Positions 1 through 5,292 of a stretch of DNA of 5,292 nucleotides are shown in pieces. Origin of the DNA: Bacteroidota bacterium (GTDB taxonomy: Bacteria; Bacteroidota; Ignavibacteria; Ignavibacteriales; Ignavibacteriaceae); assembly GCA_021778375.1 (NCBI GenBank), contig JAJYCM010000200.1, positions 1-5,292 on the forward strand. The letters run 5' to 3'. Under the pieces are notes generated by a model, which worked only from the letters and a program-made list of their open reading frames with translations, was not told where the DNA came from and made no database searches. Numbering within the stretch: position 1 is the first letter of the stretch; each line of letters begins with the position of its first letter. The translations under genes and the position numbers were made by a program.

Positions 1-1017
1 TTGAATCGCACTTAATTTCTTTATTATCAGTTTGCTGTATGTTAGAATTCCTTCCAGAGGGTTATTTAATTCGTGAGCTACCGTTGCAGATAATTTTCCG
101 AGAGAAGCTAATTTTTCAATTTGGTTTACCTGATTATAAATATTTTTTAGTTCTTCCGTTTTTTCATTCACTTTATCATTTAGAGTATCGGACCAGTTTT
201 TAATTTCTTTATACGCTTCGTTCAATTTTTCGGACATTTCATTGAATCTTATTGCCATTTGACCAAATTCACTTTTTGACCTAACGTCAATCTTGTAGTT
301 CAAATTCCCCTTGCCGACTTCATCAATTCCTTTCGTCAACTTCTTCATGGGCTTGTTAACAAGAACGATAATAAAAAGTCCGCAGAAAAATGAAATAGCA
401 ATTGTAATTAAAACAGCACTCAGAATTGTACTCCTGGTATTCTGGGCAATTATTTTATCAAGCTCATCAAGTGTGACAACTACATCTAGTACGCCAAGGA
501 TTTTAACTTTTGGAGAGTGCGCATGACAAGCGGCATTTGAACAATCTGGCTCATTTTGAATGGGGTTTATTAGCCCGAGTACTCGCTTGTTCTCTGCATT
601 TTTATAAATTCTAATCTTATTTTGATTGGTTAAACTTTGAAGAGGCACCGTACTGTTATGACAAACAATACAAGCTTCGGCAGTTACATTTACCTTTTTT
701 AAGATTTCGGAGGAGTCAGTAGAAAAAATAATCAGCCCTTGTTTGTTATAAATGTTTATAGTTTTAACACCTATTTCAGTTCCAAGAGTTTTTATTGTTT
801 GATGTACATCTTCACGTCTATTCAATAACATACTATAACGCGTTGATTTTTTAATCAGGTCGCTGATATTATAAGCGCTTTGAAAACGCGCTTCAGTCAA
901 ATATTTATCCAGATTCCTAACAATTATATATGTGTATATAGAAAAAATGGTGACTAATATAAATGAAATTGATAAAATCAGCCGGACACTTATTCTATTC
1001 AATATTTTAGTTTTCAT
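1..1017 (-). CDS. Sensor histidine kinase with periplasmic c-type heme motifs (C-terminus beyond window)
   Basis: The reading frame is open from the ATG at 1017 to the window edge, giving 339 residues of an incomplete protein. Visible order: transmembrane helix at about 12-33; extracytoplasmic domain at about 34-197; second helix at about 199-220; HAMP linker at about 221-265; a polar, probably coiled-coil stretch; then the start of a HisKA domain with the H-box AHELNNPLEG, where His315 is the expected phosphoacceptor. The ATP-binding domain would lie past position 1. The periplasmic domain has CIVCH (116-120) and CSNAACH (159-165), that is CXXCH and CX4CH, both known covalent c-heme attachment forms. 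A heme-based redox or gas sensor is therefore likely; the ligand is unknown. A GGAGGGG Shine-Dalgarno (1031-1025) lies 7 nt before the ATG. The gene has its own promoter after the upstream operon's terminator. A response regulator would be expected downstream, outside this window. The kinase call is firm; heme binding is inferred from motifs. Confidence 0.93.
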   Translation of the reverse strand, partial: MKTKILNRISVRLILSISFILVTIFSIYTYIIVRNLDKYLTEARFQSAYNISDLIKKSTRYSMLLNRREDVHQTIKTLGTEIGVKTINIYNKQGLIIFSTDSSEILKKVNVTAEACIVCHNSTVPLQSLTNQNKIRIYKNAENKRVLGLINPIQNEPDCSNAACHAHSPKVKILGVLDVVVTLDELDKIIAQNTRSTILSAVLITIAISFFCGLFIIVLVNKPMKKLTKGIDEVGKGNLNYKIDVRSKSEFGQMAIRFNEMSEKLNEAYKEIKNWSDTLNDKVNEKTEELKNIYNQVNQIEKLASLGKLSATVAHELNNPLEGILTYSKLIIKKLSAIQ

Positions 1018-1042
1018 TAAAAAACCCCTCCCGGTTTAGTTA

Positions 1043-1071
1043 AATTTAGGAATAACTTTTGCTTCTGTCAA
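1043..1071 (-). promoter_or_regulatory. Probable sigma70-type promoter of the sensor kinase gene
   Basis: On the minus strand a perfect -35 TTGACA (1071-1066) is followed after 17 nt by TAAATT (1048-1043), a 4 of 6 match to the -10 consensus. Transcription would start near 1036, leaving a leader of about 19 nt that just includes the GGAGGGG ribosome site. It lies between the terminator of the preceding operon and the kinase start, where a promoter is needed. The match is by eye only. Confidence 0.55.
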
Positions 1072-1083
1072 CTAATTCTGCAG

Positions 1084-1111
1084 AAAAAAAGTCCCGCAAA
1101 TTTTGCGGGAC
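1084..1111 (-). terminator. Rho-independent terminator of the five-gene operon
   Basis: A nearly perfect inverted repeat (1091-1111, GTCCCGC arms extended by A/T pairs, small A/T loop) is followed on the minus strand by seven T residues (1090-1084). It sits about 30 nt after the stop codon of the last operon gene at 1142. On the plus strand no T-run follows, so it works in one direction only. Confidence 0.9.
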
Positions 1112-1141
1112 AAAGAGAGAAGATATTTGCAAAACATCAAA

Positions 1142-1864
1142 TTAGGCGCCTAAAATCGCATCCAATATCTCTATATATTTTGTTTTCCCAACCAACTGAT
1201 ACAAATATTTTATTTGATGACCGCCGTCATTCATTCTTGTGCCCACTGCCGAATGAGCCGTTTTCATTGTCTCCACAAACTCAAATGACTTGTAAAGAGC
1301 ATCATCCCAATCCTTCCTGGTGATTTTACCTAATGATATTTCCGGTTGGATTATTCCTATAATTGCGAACCATTTGTTCTTAATTAATTCCCCCGTATAT
1401 ATATTCATTATATCATACATTAAAAAATTCAATGGTGAACATATGGTCTTTGCTCCCCAGTCTCCTCTGAACTGAAGTACAGGATTTCCTTTTAAAATAT
1501 ATTTCCCGAGATCACATTGTTTTATATATTTTATTCCCTCAAGAAATAGCTGCAGAATGGGATTAAGCCCAATATAATATGTATTACCAAAAATCGGCTT
1601 GATCATTAAACCATTTTTTAAATAAATAATTTTCTCGTCGTATTTGATATTTTGCAGCCTATCATTCAATGATTCCAAAATATTCTTTTTATTAATGTCG
1701 AGCATTTCGTTATCAGTGGATGAATTTCGAACATCCTTATCGAAAGGACAATTTTCACAATCGAATTCTTTGTCGCATAATTTATAATCTACAATACGAG
1801 ATGCCATCCACACGCACTTTAGATTATTGTATCGATTGTTTTGATAATCGTTTTGATTGTTCAT
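1142..1864 (-). CDS. Soluble four-cysteine protein with diverged GcvH-like core and C-terminal DGG motif
   Basis: This is the last gene of the operon, 240 residues. The ATG at 1864 is chosen because a perfect AGGTGA ribosome site (1875-1870) lies 5 nt upstream. An in-frame GTG at 1873 would place the start inside that site. There is no signal peptide or membrane helix, so it is probably cytoplasmic. The N-terminus is Asn-rich. Cys17, Cys30, Cys36 and Cys39 (C-X12-C-X5-C-X2-C) could bind Zn or an Fe-S cluster. Residues about 80-170 follow the GcvH pattern weakly: YIGLN, KGNPVLQF, then CSPLN matching the YSPVSG region. The position of the lipoyl lysine is Trp136, so lipoylation is unlikely. MNDGG (211-215) matches motifs in two other proteins of this operon. 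From memory, a similar cysteine motif precedes the GcvH-like part in some membrane GcvH-like proteins of Deltaproteobacteria. Function unknown; an accessory or assembly role for the adjacent Fe-S/NrfD complex is inferred from position. Confidence 0.8.
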   Translation of the reverse strand: MNNQNDYQNNRYNNLKCVWMASRIVDYKLCDKEFDCENCPFDKDVRNSSTDNEMLDINKKNILESLNDRLQNIKYDEKIIYLKNGLMIKPIFGNTYYIGLNPILQLFLEGIKYIKQCDLGKYILKGNPVLQFRGDWGAKTICSPLNFLMYDIMNIYTGELIKNKWFAIIGIIQPEISLGKITRKDWDDALYKSFEFVETMKTAHSAVGTRMNDGGHQIKYLYQLVGKTKYIEILDAILGA

Positions 1865-1865
1865 T

Positions 1866-3038
1866 TTATTCACCTGTAATTAATTTTTTTGTCTCAGCTA
1901 TACCATTTTCCTCGATAACTTTTTCCTCACTGTAGGTGAACACTGGGAAATATTGAACTACTAGCCTGAATGCAATCATTGCAAAAACTACCAGCATAAA
2001 AGTGATACTAATTTCATCGAATGATGGGAAATAGTTTACTCCTGAAGATGATACCATCCCCGTTATGCTGACGTTCATTCTGTTCAGAATGAATCCGCAT
2101 ATTACACAGACCGATGCAATAAATAACCAGCTTTTATTCTCACGGTTCTTTTTGCTGCCCAATATTATTACCGGCATAATAGTTCCAACGATTATTTCAA
2201 GATAAAATAGAGATGTTTCCATAGATGAGGTAACCAGGTAATTAAATTTACCCGAAAGTAGTAAATCTGTAATCTTTAGCAGAAATTCAACTACTAAAAC
2301 AATAACTACAACAACAGACAGTTTCGATAATATTTTTAAGCGAAGCCCTGTGTTAAAGGCTCTTGTGTTTAAATAGGATTCAAAAATTATCATCGAAAGG
2401 CCCGCAGCAATACAAGAAATATAAAAATGCACCGGCAATAAAGATGAGTACCAGAGTTGGTGAAGTCTTCCGGGAACAATTAGGTAAAGGGAGCCAAATG
2501 AAGATTGATGAAGAGTAGAAAATAAGACTCCTGCAATTACAATTGGTATTGAAATTTTCTTAAGAAGCTTTACTGGAGCCTTTAAATTAAATTTTTCTAA
2601 AACTACAGGCGCAAATTCAAGGATAAGAACCGTTGTGTAACATATGATGCACCAGGTAATCTCAAACATAACAGAATGAATATTCCACATGACCAGTGGG
2701 TGCCAAAAATTTTCTGGTCGTCCTAGATCAACTACCAACAATCCGATTACCAAAGAATACCCGATAAATGCCGTCAAAATTGCCGGGCGAACTATTGGTT
2801 CAAACCTGTGAATATTAAAAATATGAACTGTGGCTGCTATTGTAAAACCCGCTGCAGCTAATCCAACTCCAAGGAAATCAAAACCGATCCAAAATCCCCA
2901 TGGCACAGCATCGCTTAGATTTGTTGTAGCTCCTAATCCCTTTGTGAACCGGTAATAAGTTGAAACAATTCCCGCAACTATTATTACAACGGCAATCACC
3001 CTCCAAAATGTAAATTTCAGCAGCGTGTCAGTTTTCAT
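1866..3038 (-). CDS. HybB/NrfD-family polytopic membrane subunit (quinone-interacting)
   Basis: A 390-residue integral membrane protein with about ten hydrophobic spans (near 12-29, 50-74, 85-106, 120-143, 162-180, 197-221, 238-260, 274-294, 302-320 and 342-365), about the length usual for HybB. HybB-like signatures are PWGFWIGFD (46-54), VDLGRPENFWHP (103-114), HQSSFGSLYLI (177-187), PGRLHQLWYSSLLP (189-202) and LNRMNVSITG (318-327). In this family the membrane subunit exchanges electrons between quinone and a partner Fe-S protein; here that is the gene just upstream. Its ATG lies inside the 3' end of that gene (11 nt overlap), which points to coupled translation. AAAGGA (3055-3050) is the likely ribosome site, with a rather long 11 nt spacing. 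The stop codon at 1868-1866 sits between the ribosome site and start of the next gene. HybB itself serves hydrogenase 2, but no hydrogenase subunit is seen here, so the hydrogenase name should not be carried over. Confidence 0.93.
   Translation of the reverse strand: MKTDTLLKFTFWRVIAVVIIVAGIVSTYYRFTKGLGATTNLSDAVPWGFWIGFDFLGVGLAAAGFTIAATVHIFNIHRFEPIVRPAILTAFIGYSLVIGLLVVDLGRPENFWHPLVMWNIHSVMFEITWCIICYTTVLILEFAPVVLEKFNLKAPVKLLKKISIPIVIAGVLFSTLHQSSFGSLYLIVPGRLHQLWYSSLLPVHFYISCIAAGLSMIIFESYLNTRAFNTGLRLKILSKLSVVVVIVLVVEFLLKITDLLLSGKFNYLVTSSMETSLFYLEIIVGTIMPVIILGSKKNRENKSWLFIASVCVICGFILNRMNVSITGMVSSSGVNYFPSFDEISITFMLVVFAMIAFRLVVQYFPVFTYSEEKVIEENGIAETKKLITGE
1870..1875 (-). promoter_or_regulatory. 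Ribosome binding site that sets the start at 1864
   Basis: AGGTGA on the minus strand is fully complementary to the 16S rRNA anti-Shine-Dalgarno tail and lies 5 nt before the ATG at 1864. It overlaps the last codons of the HybB-like gene and contains the competing in-frame GTG (1873), which makes that GTG an unlikely start. Confidence 0.75.
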
Positions 3039-3804
3039 GTTTTTCTAAATCCTTTATTGATTCATTTTCTTCTTTTGCAATTTGATTTTTTCTTTTAGTC
3101 AGCCAATACATTCCGCCTAGGAAAATTCCTCCAACACCTACAACCGGCGGAATTTTTTCCATAGCACGCATTGTCAACATAGGCATAGGTTCTTTTGGTA
3201 GATTCGGTGTATATCCAAGCTGTTCAAAAGGAACCGGCGAAAGTATCAATACATGGCTTCCCCCAGCCTCATGCAAACCATAAATGTGAGGATAATAATT
3301 TCGCTTATTTTCTTTGATTCTCTTTTTCGCTATTTCAATTAATTTATCCATGTCTCCGTATAAAGTAGCTTCGGTCGGGCAGGCTTCCGCACATGCGGTA
3401 ATTTTCCCATCCTTAATTCTGTCATCACACATATTGCATTTCCGAACTCGCGGCTGCGTTTTTCCCCATTCGTAACGGGGAACTTTATGAGGACAGGCTT
3501 GCATACAGTACCTGCAGCCGATACATTTATTACCATCATACAAAACGGCTCCAGTTTTACTTTTTGAGAAAGCTCCTACCGGGCAAACTGACACACAGGA
3601 AGGTTCATCGCAGTGCATACAAAGCTTACGCGCATAATTATTCCCGTATTGCTCAACAACCGTAAATGTATTTGCTGAAAGATGATCACTTAAAAAATTT
3701 TGATTAGTCTTCGGTAAATTATTTTTTTGCTTACAACCATCATAACAGGCTCCGCAGCCAATGCAAAGTGTTACATCAAACAATAGTCCTTTTGGCTTCA
3801 ACAT
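3028..3804 (-). CDS. HybA-like protein with four [4Fe-4S] sets and C-terminal membrane anchor
   Basis: 258 residues with sixteen cysteines in four ferredoxin-type sets: 14/17/20/24, 62/65/70/74, 94/97/100/104 and 123/126/138/142. The long CX11C gap in the last set is typical of the DmsB/HybA/NrfC electron-transfer family. This subunit would carry electrons between the NrfD-like membrane subunit encoded next and an unseen partner. A hydrophobic helix at about 219-237 (PPVVGVGG to MYWL) is followed by KRKN and a charged tail. Most HybA proteins start with a twin-arginine signal. Here the protein begins directly before the first cysteine set, with no RR motif. An in-frame TAG at 3816-3814 rules out a longer start. 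AGGA (3815-3812) overlaps that stop and lies 7 nt before the ATG. Whether the clusters face cytoplasm or periplasm is therefore open. Family call firm; partner unknown. Confidence 0.93.
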   Translation of the reverse strand: MLKPKGLLFDVTLCIGCGACYDGCKQKNNLPKTNQNFLSDHLSANTFTVVEQYGNNYARKLCMHCDEPSCVSVCPVGAFSKSKTGAVLYDGNKCIGCRYCMQACPHKVPRYEWGKTQPRVRKCNMCDDRIKDGKITACAEACPTEATLYGDMDKLIEIAKKRIKENKRNYYPHIYGLHEAGGSHVLILSPVPFEQLGYTPNLPKEPMPMLTMRAMEKIPPVVGVGGIFLGGMYWLTKRKNQIAKEENESIKDLEKHEN

Positions 3805-3813
3805 TTCTTTTTC

Positions 3814-4482
3814 CTATAATGTTAGAAATTCTTTTTGAAAATCTTGAAATTCTCTATCTGTTAAAGATGAGATCACGCTTTTAACCACAGTACCACCATC
3901 ATACATTGTTAAACCGGCTAAATTTGTTTTTTGAAAAGTATTTTTCATAAAACTTTTTAGCTTAGAAATCTCTTTCGTCATCCATGCAGCGCTATCCTTC
4001 GGGAAAATCAATTGACGAATATTTTCATCATAATTTTTTGGCTCTACTAACACGCCCCAATCCTGATAGGGACTTATATTTTTCTTATTCAACAAATCTT
4101 CGTTAATAAACTTTAAAGTGCCGTCTATGGGAGAAGGGATTTTTATTAATTTATTTCCTGATAATAACTCAAAAATTATTTCCCCCCTCTTAATATCTTT
4201 ATTTATATCTGCGAATTTGGAAAATGAATAATTCCCAAGACTTTTATCTATAAAATCATCTACTCCAATTTTAATCAGACCGTAATGATTCCTTTGCAGC
4301 CAGGTATGAGACCGCGAAAACAACAAATCACCCGGAATATCAATATTAAAATTATTAAATAGCAAAAGGTTTGATGACGTAATCATTCCAAAAGCAGGAT
4401 GGGGTTTGTTTTGCATTTTCAATACAAATATGTCCACTATTATAAAAAGCAGAAAAGTAATTAGAACAAACACTCCTACCAT
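3814..4482 (-). CDS. Membrane-anchored GcvH-like (degenerate lipoyl-domain) protein with MYDGG motif
   Basis: 222 residues. One N-terminal helix (3-22) with an embedded Asp17 is followed by Lys-containing sequence, suggesting N-out, C-in topology and a cytoplasmic domain. Residues about 52-150 resemble glycine-cleavage H protein: SRSHTWL (56-62), IKIGVDDFIDKSLG (70-83), KRGE (98-101), PSPIDG (116-121, H protein YSPVSG) and WGVLVEP (142-148). The ESVKA lipoylation motif is missing: the aligned lysine position is Asn110, with Lys111 one residue on. The C-terminal part has AAWMTKE (165-171) and MYDGG (193-197). From memory, membrane GcvH-like proteins of Deltaproteobacteria share the HTWV, WM and LADGG features. 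No glycine cleavage P, T or L gene is nearby, so a role in glycine cleavage is not supported. AAAGGAGAT (4494-4486) precedes the ATG. The stop codon is 9 nt from the Fe-S gene. Likely an accessory part of that complex (inference). Confidence 0.85.
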   Translation of the reverse strand: MVGVFVLITFLLFIIVDIFVLKMQNKPHPAFGMITSSNLLLFNNFNIDIPGDLLFSRSHTWLQRNHYGLIKIGVDDFIDKSLGNYSFSKFADINKDIKRGEIIFELLSGNKLIKIPSPIDGTLKFINEDLLNKKNISPYQDWGVLVEPKNYDENIRQLIFPKDSAAWMTKEISKLKSFMKNTFQKTNLAGLTMYDGGTVVKSVISSLTDREFQDFQKEFLTL

Positions 4483-4517
4483 AATATCTCCTTTAAGATT
4501 AAATTTTTATTGAATAA

Positions 4518-4748
4518 CTAAGAAGACTTCTTTTCGCTGGAATCTTTTTCCTTTTCCTTTTCCTTTTTAATTCCGCCGTCATACATAGTAGCTCCGACAA
4601 AATCCATAGAGGGGATAACACTATTTCGAAAGGCAATTTGTCGTATTTTTTTAGCTTTCGCTTTTGAAGCAATCGGATCAATAACCAGAAGTACTAATAA
4701 ATCAACGGCGATAAAAACTAAAACTAATACTAATAAAAACGTTAACAT
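4518..4748 (-). CDS. Small single-span membrane protein with MYDGG motif
   Basis: First gene of the operon, 76 residues. The ATG at 4748 has a perfect AAGGAGG site (4760-4754) 5 nt upstream. An in-frame ATG at 4796 would add 16 residues but has no comparable ribosome site. A hydrophobic helix spans about 3-24, with Asp16 embedded (FIAVDLLVL). It is followed by a basic stretch (KAKAKKIR), so the C-terminus should be cytoplasmic. GATMYDGG (52-59) nearly copies GLTMYDGG in the next gene. The tail (60-76) is a Lys/Glu/Ser run of low complexity. The helix also resembles that of the next protein (FIIVDIFVL). It looks like that protein with the whole GcvH-like domain missing. No known family recognised. 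A small structural or regulatory subunit of the complex is inferred from operon position. Confidence 0.8.
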   Translation of the reverse strand: MLTFLLVLVLVFIAVDLLVLLVIDPIASKAKAKKIRQIAFRNSVIPSMDFVGATMYDGGIKKEKEKEKDSSEKKSS

Positions 4749-4753
4749 GGTAA

Positions 4754-4760
4754 CCTCCTT
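4754..4760 (-). promoter_or_regulatory. Strong ribosome binding site that sets the start at 4748
   Basis: AAGGAGG on the minus strand is a full Shine-Dalgarno match and lies 5 nt before the ATG at 4748. It is the best ribosome site in the window and decides against the in-frame ATG at 4796. Confidence 0.85.
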
Positions 4761-4778
4761 ATAACAAAATTTTACAGT

Positions 4779-4807
4779 TATATATTCAATTAACATACCA
4801 TTGATAA
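4779..4807 (-). promoter_or_regulatory. Possible promoter of the five-gene operon
   Basis: On the minus strand TTATCA (4807-4802) and TATATA (4784-4779) are 17 nt apart, each 4 of 6 against the sigma70 consensus. A start near 4772 would give a short leader containing the AAGGAGG site. The region is very AT-rich, so chance matches are common and other starts further upstream are possible. Confidence 0.3.
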
Positions 4808-4833
4808 TCTTACCATTTGGAAATTTTTAACCT

Positions 4834-4872
4834 ATTGTATTTTATCGGGTTAGAAAGCCATTGTAGGGTTAG
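4834..4872. repeat. Paired short direct repeats upstream of the operon
   Basis: ATTGTA occurs at 4834-4839 and 4860-4865, and GGGTTAG at 4847-4853 and 4866-4872; the GGGTTAG copies are 19 bp apart. They lie 27-65 bp upstream of the possible -35 element at 4807, a place where an activator could bind. The complement of GGGTTAG also occurs at 5162-5168. No regulator is recognised and the repeats are short enough to be chance. Confidence 0.3.
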
Positions 4873-5292
4873 CTATAAAATTGAATTGAAAATAGTGTAA
4901 GGATTTTAATCAACTCCCCGTTGAATTTATAAACATAATTTTACTTAAGTCAATTAAAAGTTGAAACGTAAATCAACATTTCATGTCAAAAATATTTCAA
5001 TTGTTCAGTCATTATAGTTTTTCTTTCTTGCTTTCCTTACATCAATCTAATATCTTTGCTACAAGCAAGTTTTAATTCTTTTACTCTAAATCTGAAAATG
5101 CAGATAGCTTATACCTTTTTATTCATCCGAAGCAATTCAAAAAAGAAAAAGCAAATCAAAACTAACCCTCAAAACATTATGAATGCACTGTGACTACACT
5201 CTGAATGCGTACCAACAAGCATTCAAATAACCTTATCTAACGCAGATATCTCACTTAACCTCTATTTTTTTGCTTAAAAGCCCTAAAGGTCA
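4873..5292. other. Region without a recognisable gene
   Basis: No credible coding region, tRNA or rRNA was seen on either strand in this AT-rich stretch. It is probably the upstream intergenic region of the operon and may include the edge of another transcription unit beyond 5292. The only structure noted is a set of TGAATGC elements at 5180-5225. Confidence 0.6.
5180..5225. repeat. TGAATGC direct and inverted repeats
   Basis: TGAATGC occurs at 5180-5186 and 5202-5208, 22 bp apart (about two helical turns), and as its complement GCATTCA at 5219-5225. The last two copies form a 7-bp inverted repeat around a 10-nt spacer. No T-run follows on either strand, so it is not a terminator. It could be an operator, but nothing identifies a regulator. 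Confidence 0.35.

Noticed and set aside
311..526. Plus-strand reading frame of 71 codons.
   Set aside because: It lies opposite the sensor kinase gene, which has clear domain order and heme motifs; the plus-strand translation is low-complexity and has no recognisable features.
1720..1935. Plus-strand reading frame of 71 codons.
   Set aside because: It is antisense to the junction of the HybB-like and four-cysteine protein genes and has no family resemblance.
3339..3539. Minus-strand reading frame of 66 codons inside the Fe-S gene.
   Set aside because: It is an alternative frame within a gene whose sixteen cysteines prove the true frame.
1866..3804. Naming the pair hybA and hybB as hydrogenase 2 subunits.
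   Set aside because: No hydrogenase structural or maturation gene is visible, and this Fe-S/NrfD pairing occurs in many complexes.
1142..4482. Annotation of the GcvH-like genes as glycine cleavage system H protein.
   Set aside because: The lipoyl lysine motif is absent in both and no glycine cleavage P, T or L gene is present; the neighbours are respiratory.
4499..4681. Minus-strand reading frame of 60 codons overlapping the small membrane protein gene.
   Set aside because: It has no strong ribosome site; the overlapping frame has a perfect AAGGAGG site and a motif shared with the next gene.
4749..4796. N-terminal extension of the 76-residue protein from an ATG at 4796.
   Set aside because: The ATG at 4748 has a perfect Shine-Dalgarno site, and that start places the membrane helix at the N-terminus as in the paralogous next gene.
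5084..5110. Small hairpin ATCTG/CAGAT as a possible terminator or RNA element.
   Set aside because: Only five base pairs with no T-run; expected by chance in AT-rich DNA.
4873..5292. CRISPR array, insertion sequence ends or tRNA in the gene-free region.
   Set aside because: No regularly spaced long repeats, no terminal inverted repeats with a transposase, and no cloverleaf-like sequence were seen.

Overview
The window is AT-rich, with every supportable gene on the minus strand, and it looks bacterial. Genes have strong Shine-Dalgarno sites, tight or overlapping spacing, and ATG starts. The gene content is a HybA/HybB-type iron-sulfur plus NrfD-like membrane module, GcvH-like accessory proteins and a sensor kinase with c-type heme motifs. 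That suggests an anaerobically respiring, cytochrome-rich bacterium of the Desulfobacterota/Geobacter or Ignavibacteria kind. The phylum cannot be fixed from this sequence alone.

Layout, in transcription order from right to left. Positions 5292-4749 hold no gene. A possible promoter lies at 4807-4779, just before an operon of five genes: (1) a 76-residue single-span membrane protein (4748-4518); (2) a 222-residue membrane-anchored GcvH-like protein (4482-3814); (3) a 258-residue protein with four [4Fe-4S] cysteine sets and a C-terminal membrane helix (3804-3028); (4) a 390-residue, roughly ten-helix HybB/NrfD-family quinone-interacting subunit (3038-1866); (5) a 240-residue soluble protein with a four-cysteine N-terminal motif and a very diverged GcvH-like core (1864-1142). 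A rho-independent terminator at 1111-1084 closes the operon. About 13 bp past its T-tract, a TTGACA-type promoter starts a separate gene (1017 to beyond position 1). It encodes a sensor histidine kinase with a periplasmic domain carrying CXXCH and CX4CH heme motifs, and it is cut by the window edge.

Genes 3 and 4 form the electron-transfer core expected to exchange electrons between the membrane quinone pool and another partner. No catalytic subunit (hydrogenase, molybdoenzyme or multiheme cytochrome) is present in this window. The striking part is the set of accessory proteins. Two GcvH-like proteins lack a lysine at the lipoylation position. All three accessory proteins (genes 1, 2, 5) carry a D-G-G motif (MYDGG, MYDGG, MNDGG). 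Genes 1 and 2 also share a transmembrane helix with an embedded Asp. These proteins may be assembly or regulatory parts of the complex; that is inference. The heme-containing kinase could be a redox sensor controlling this or a neighbouring respiratory operon, also inference.
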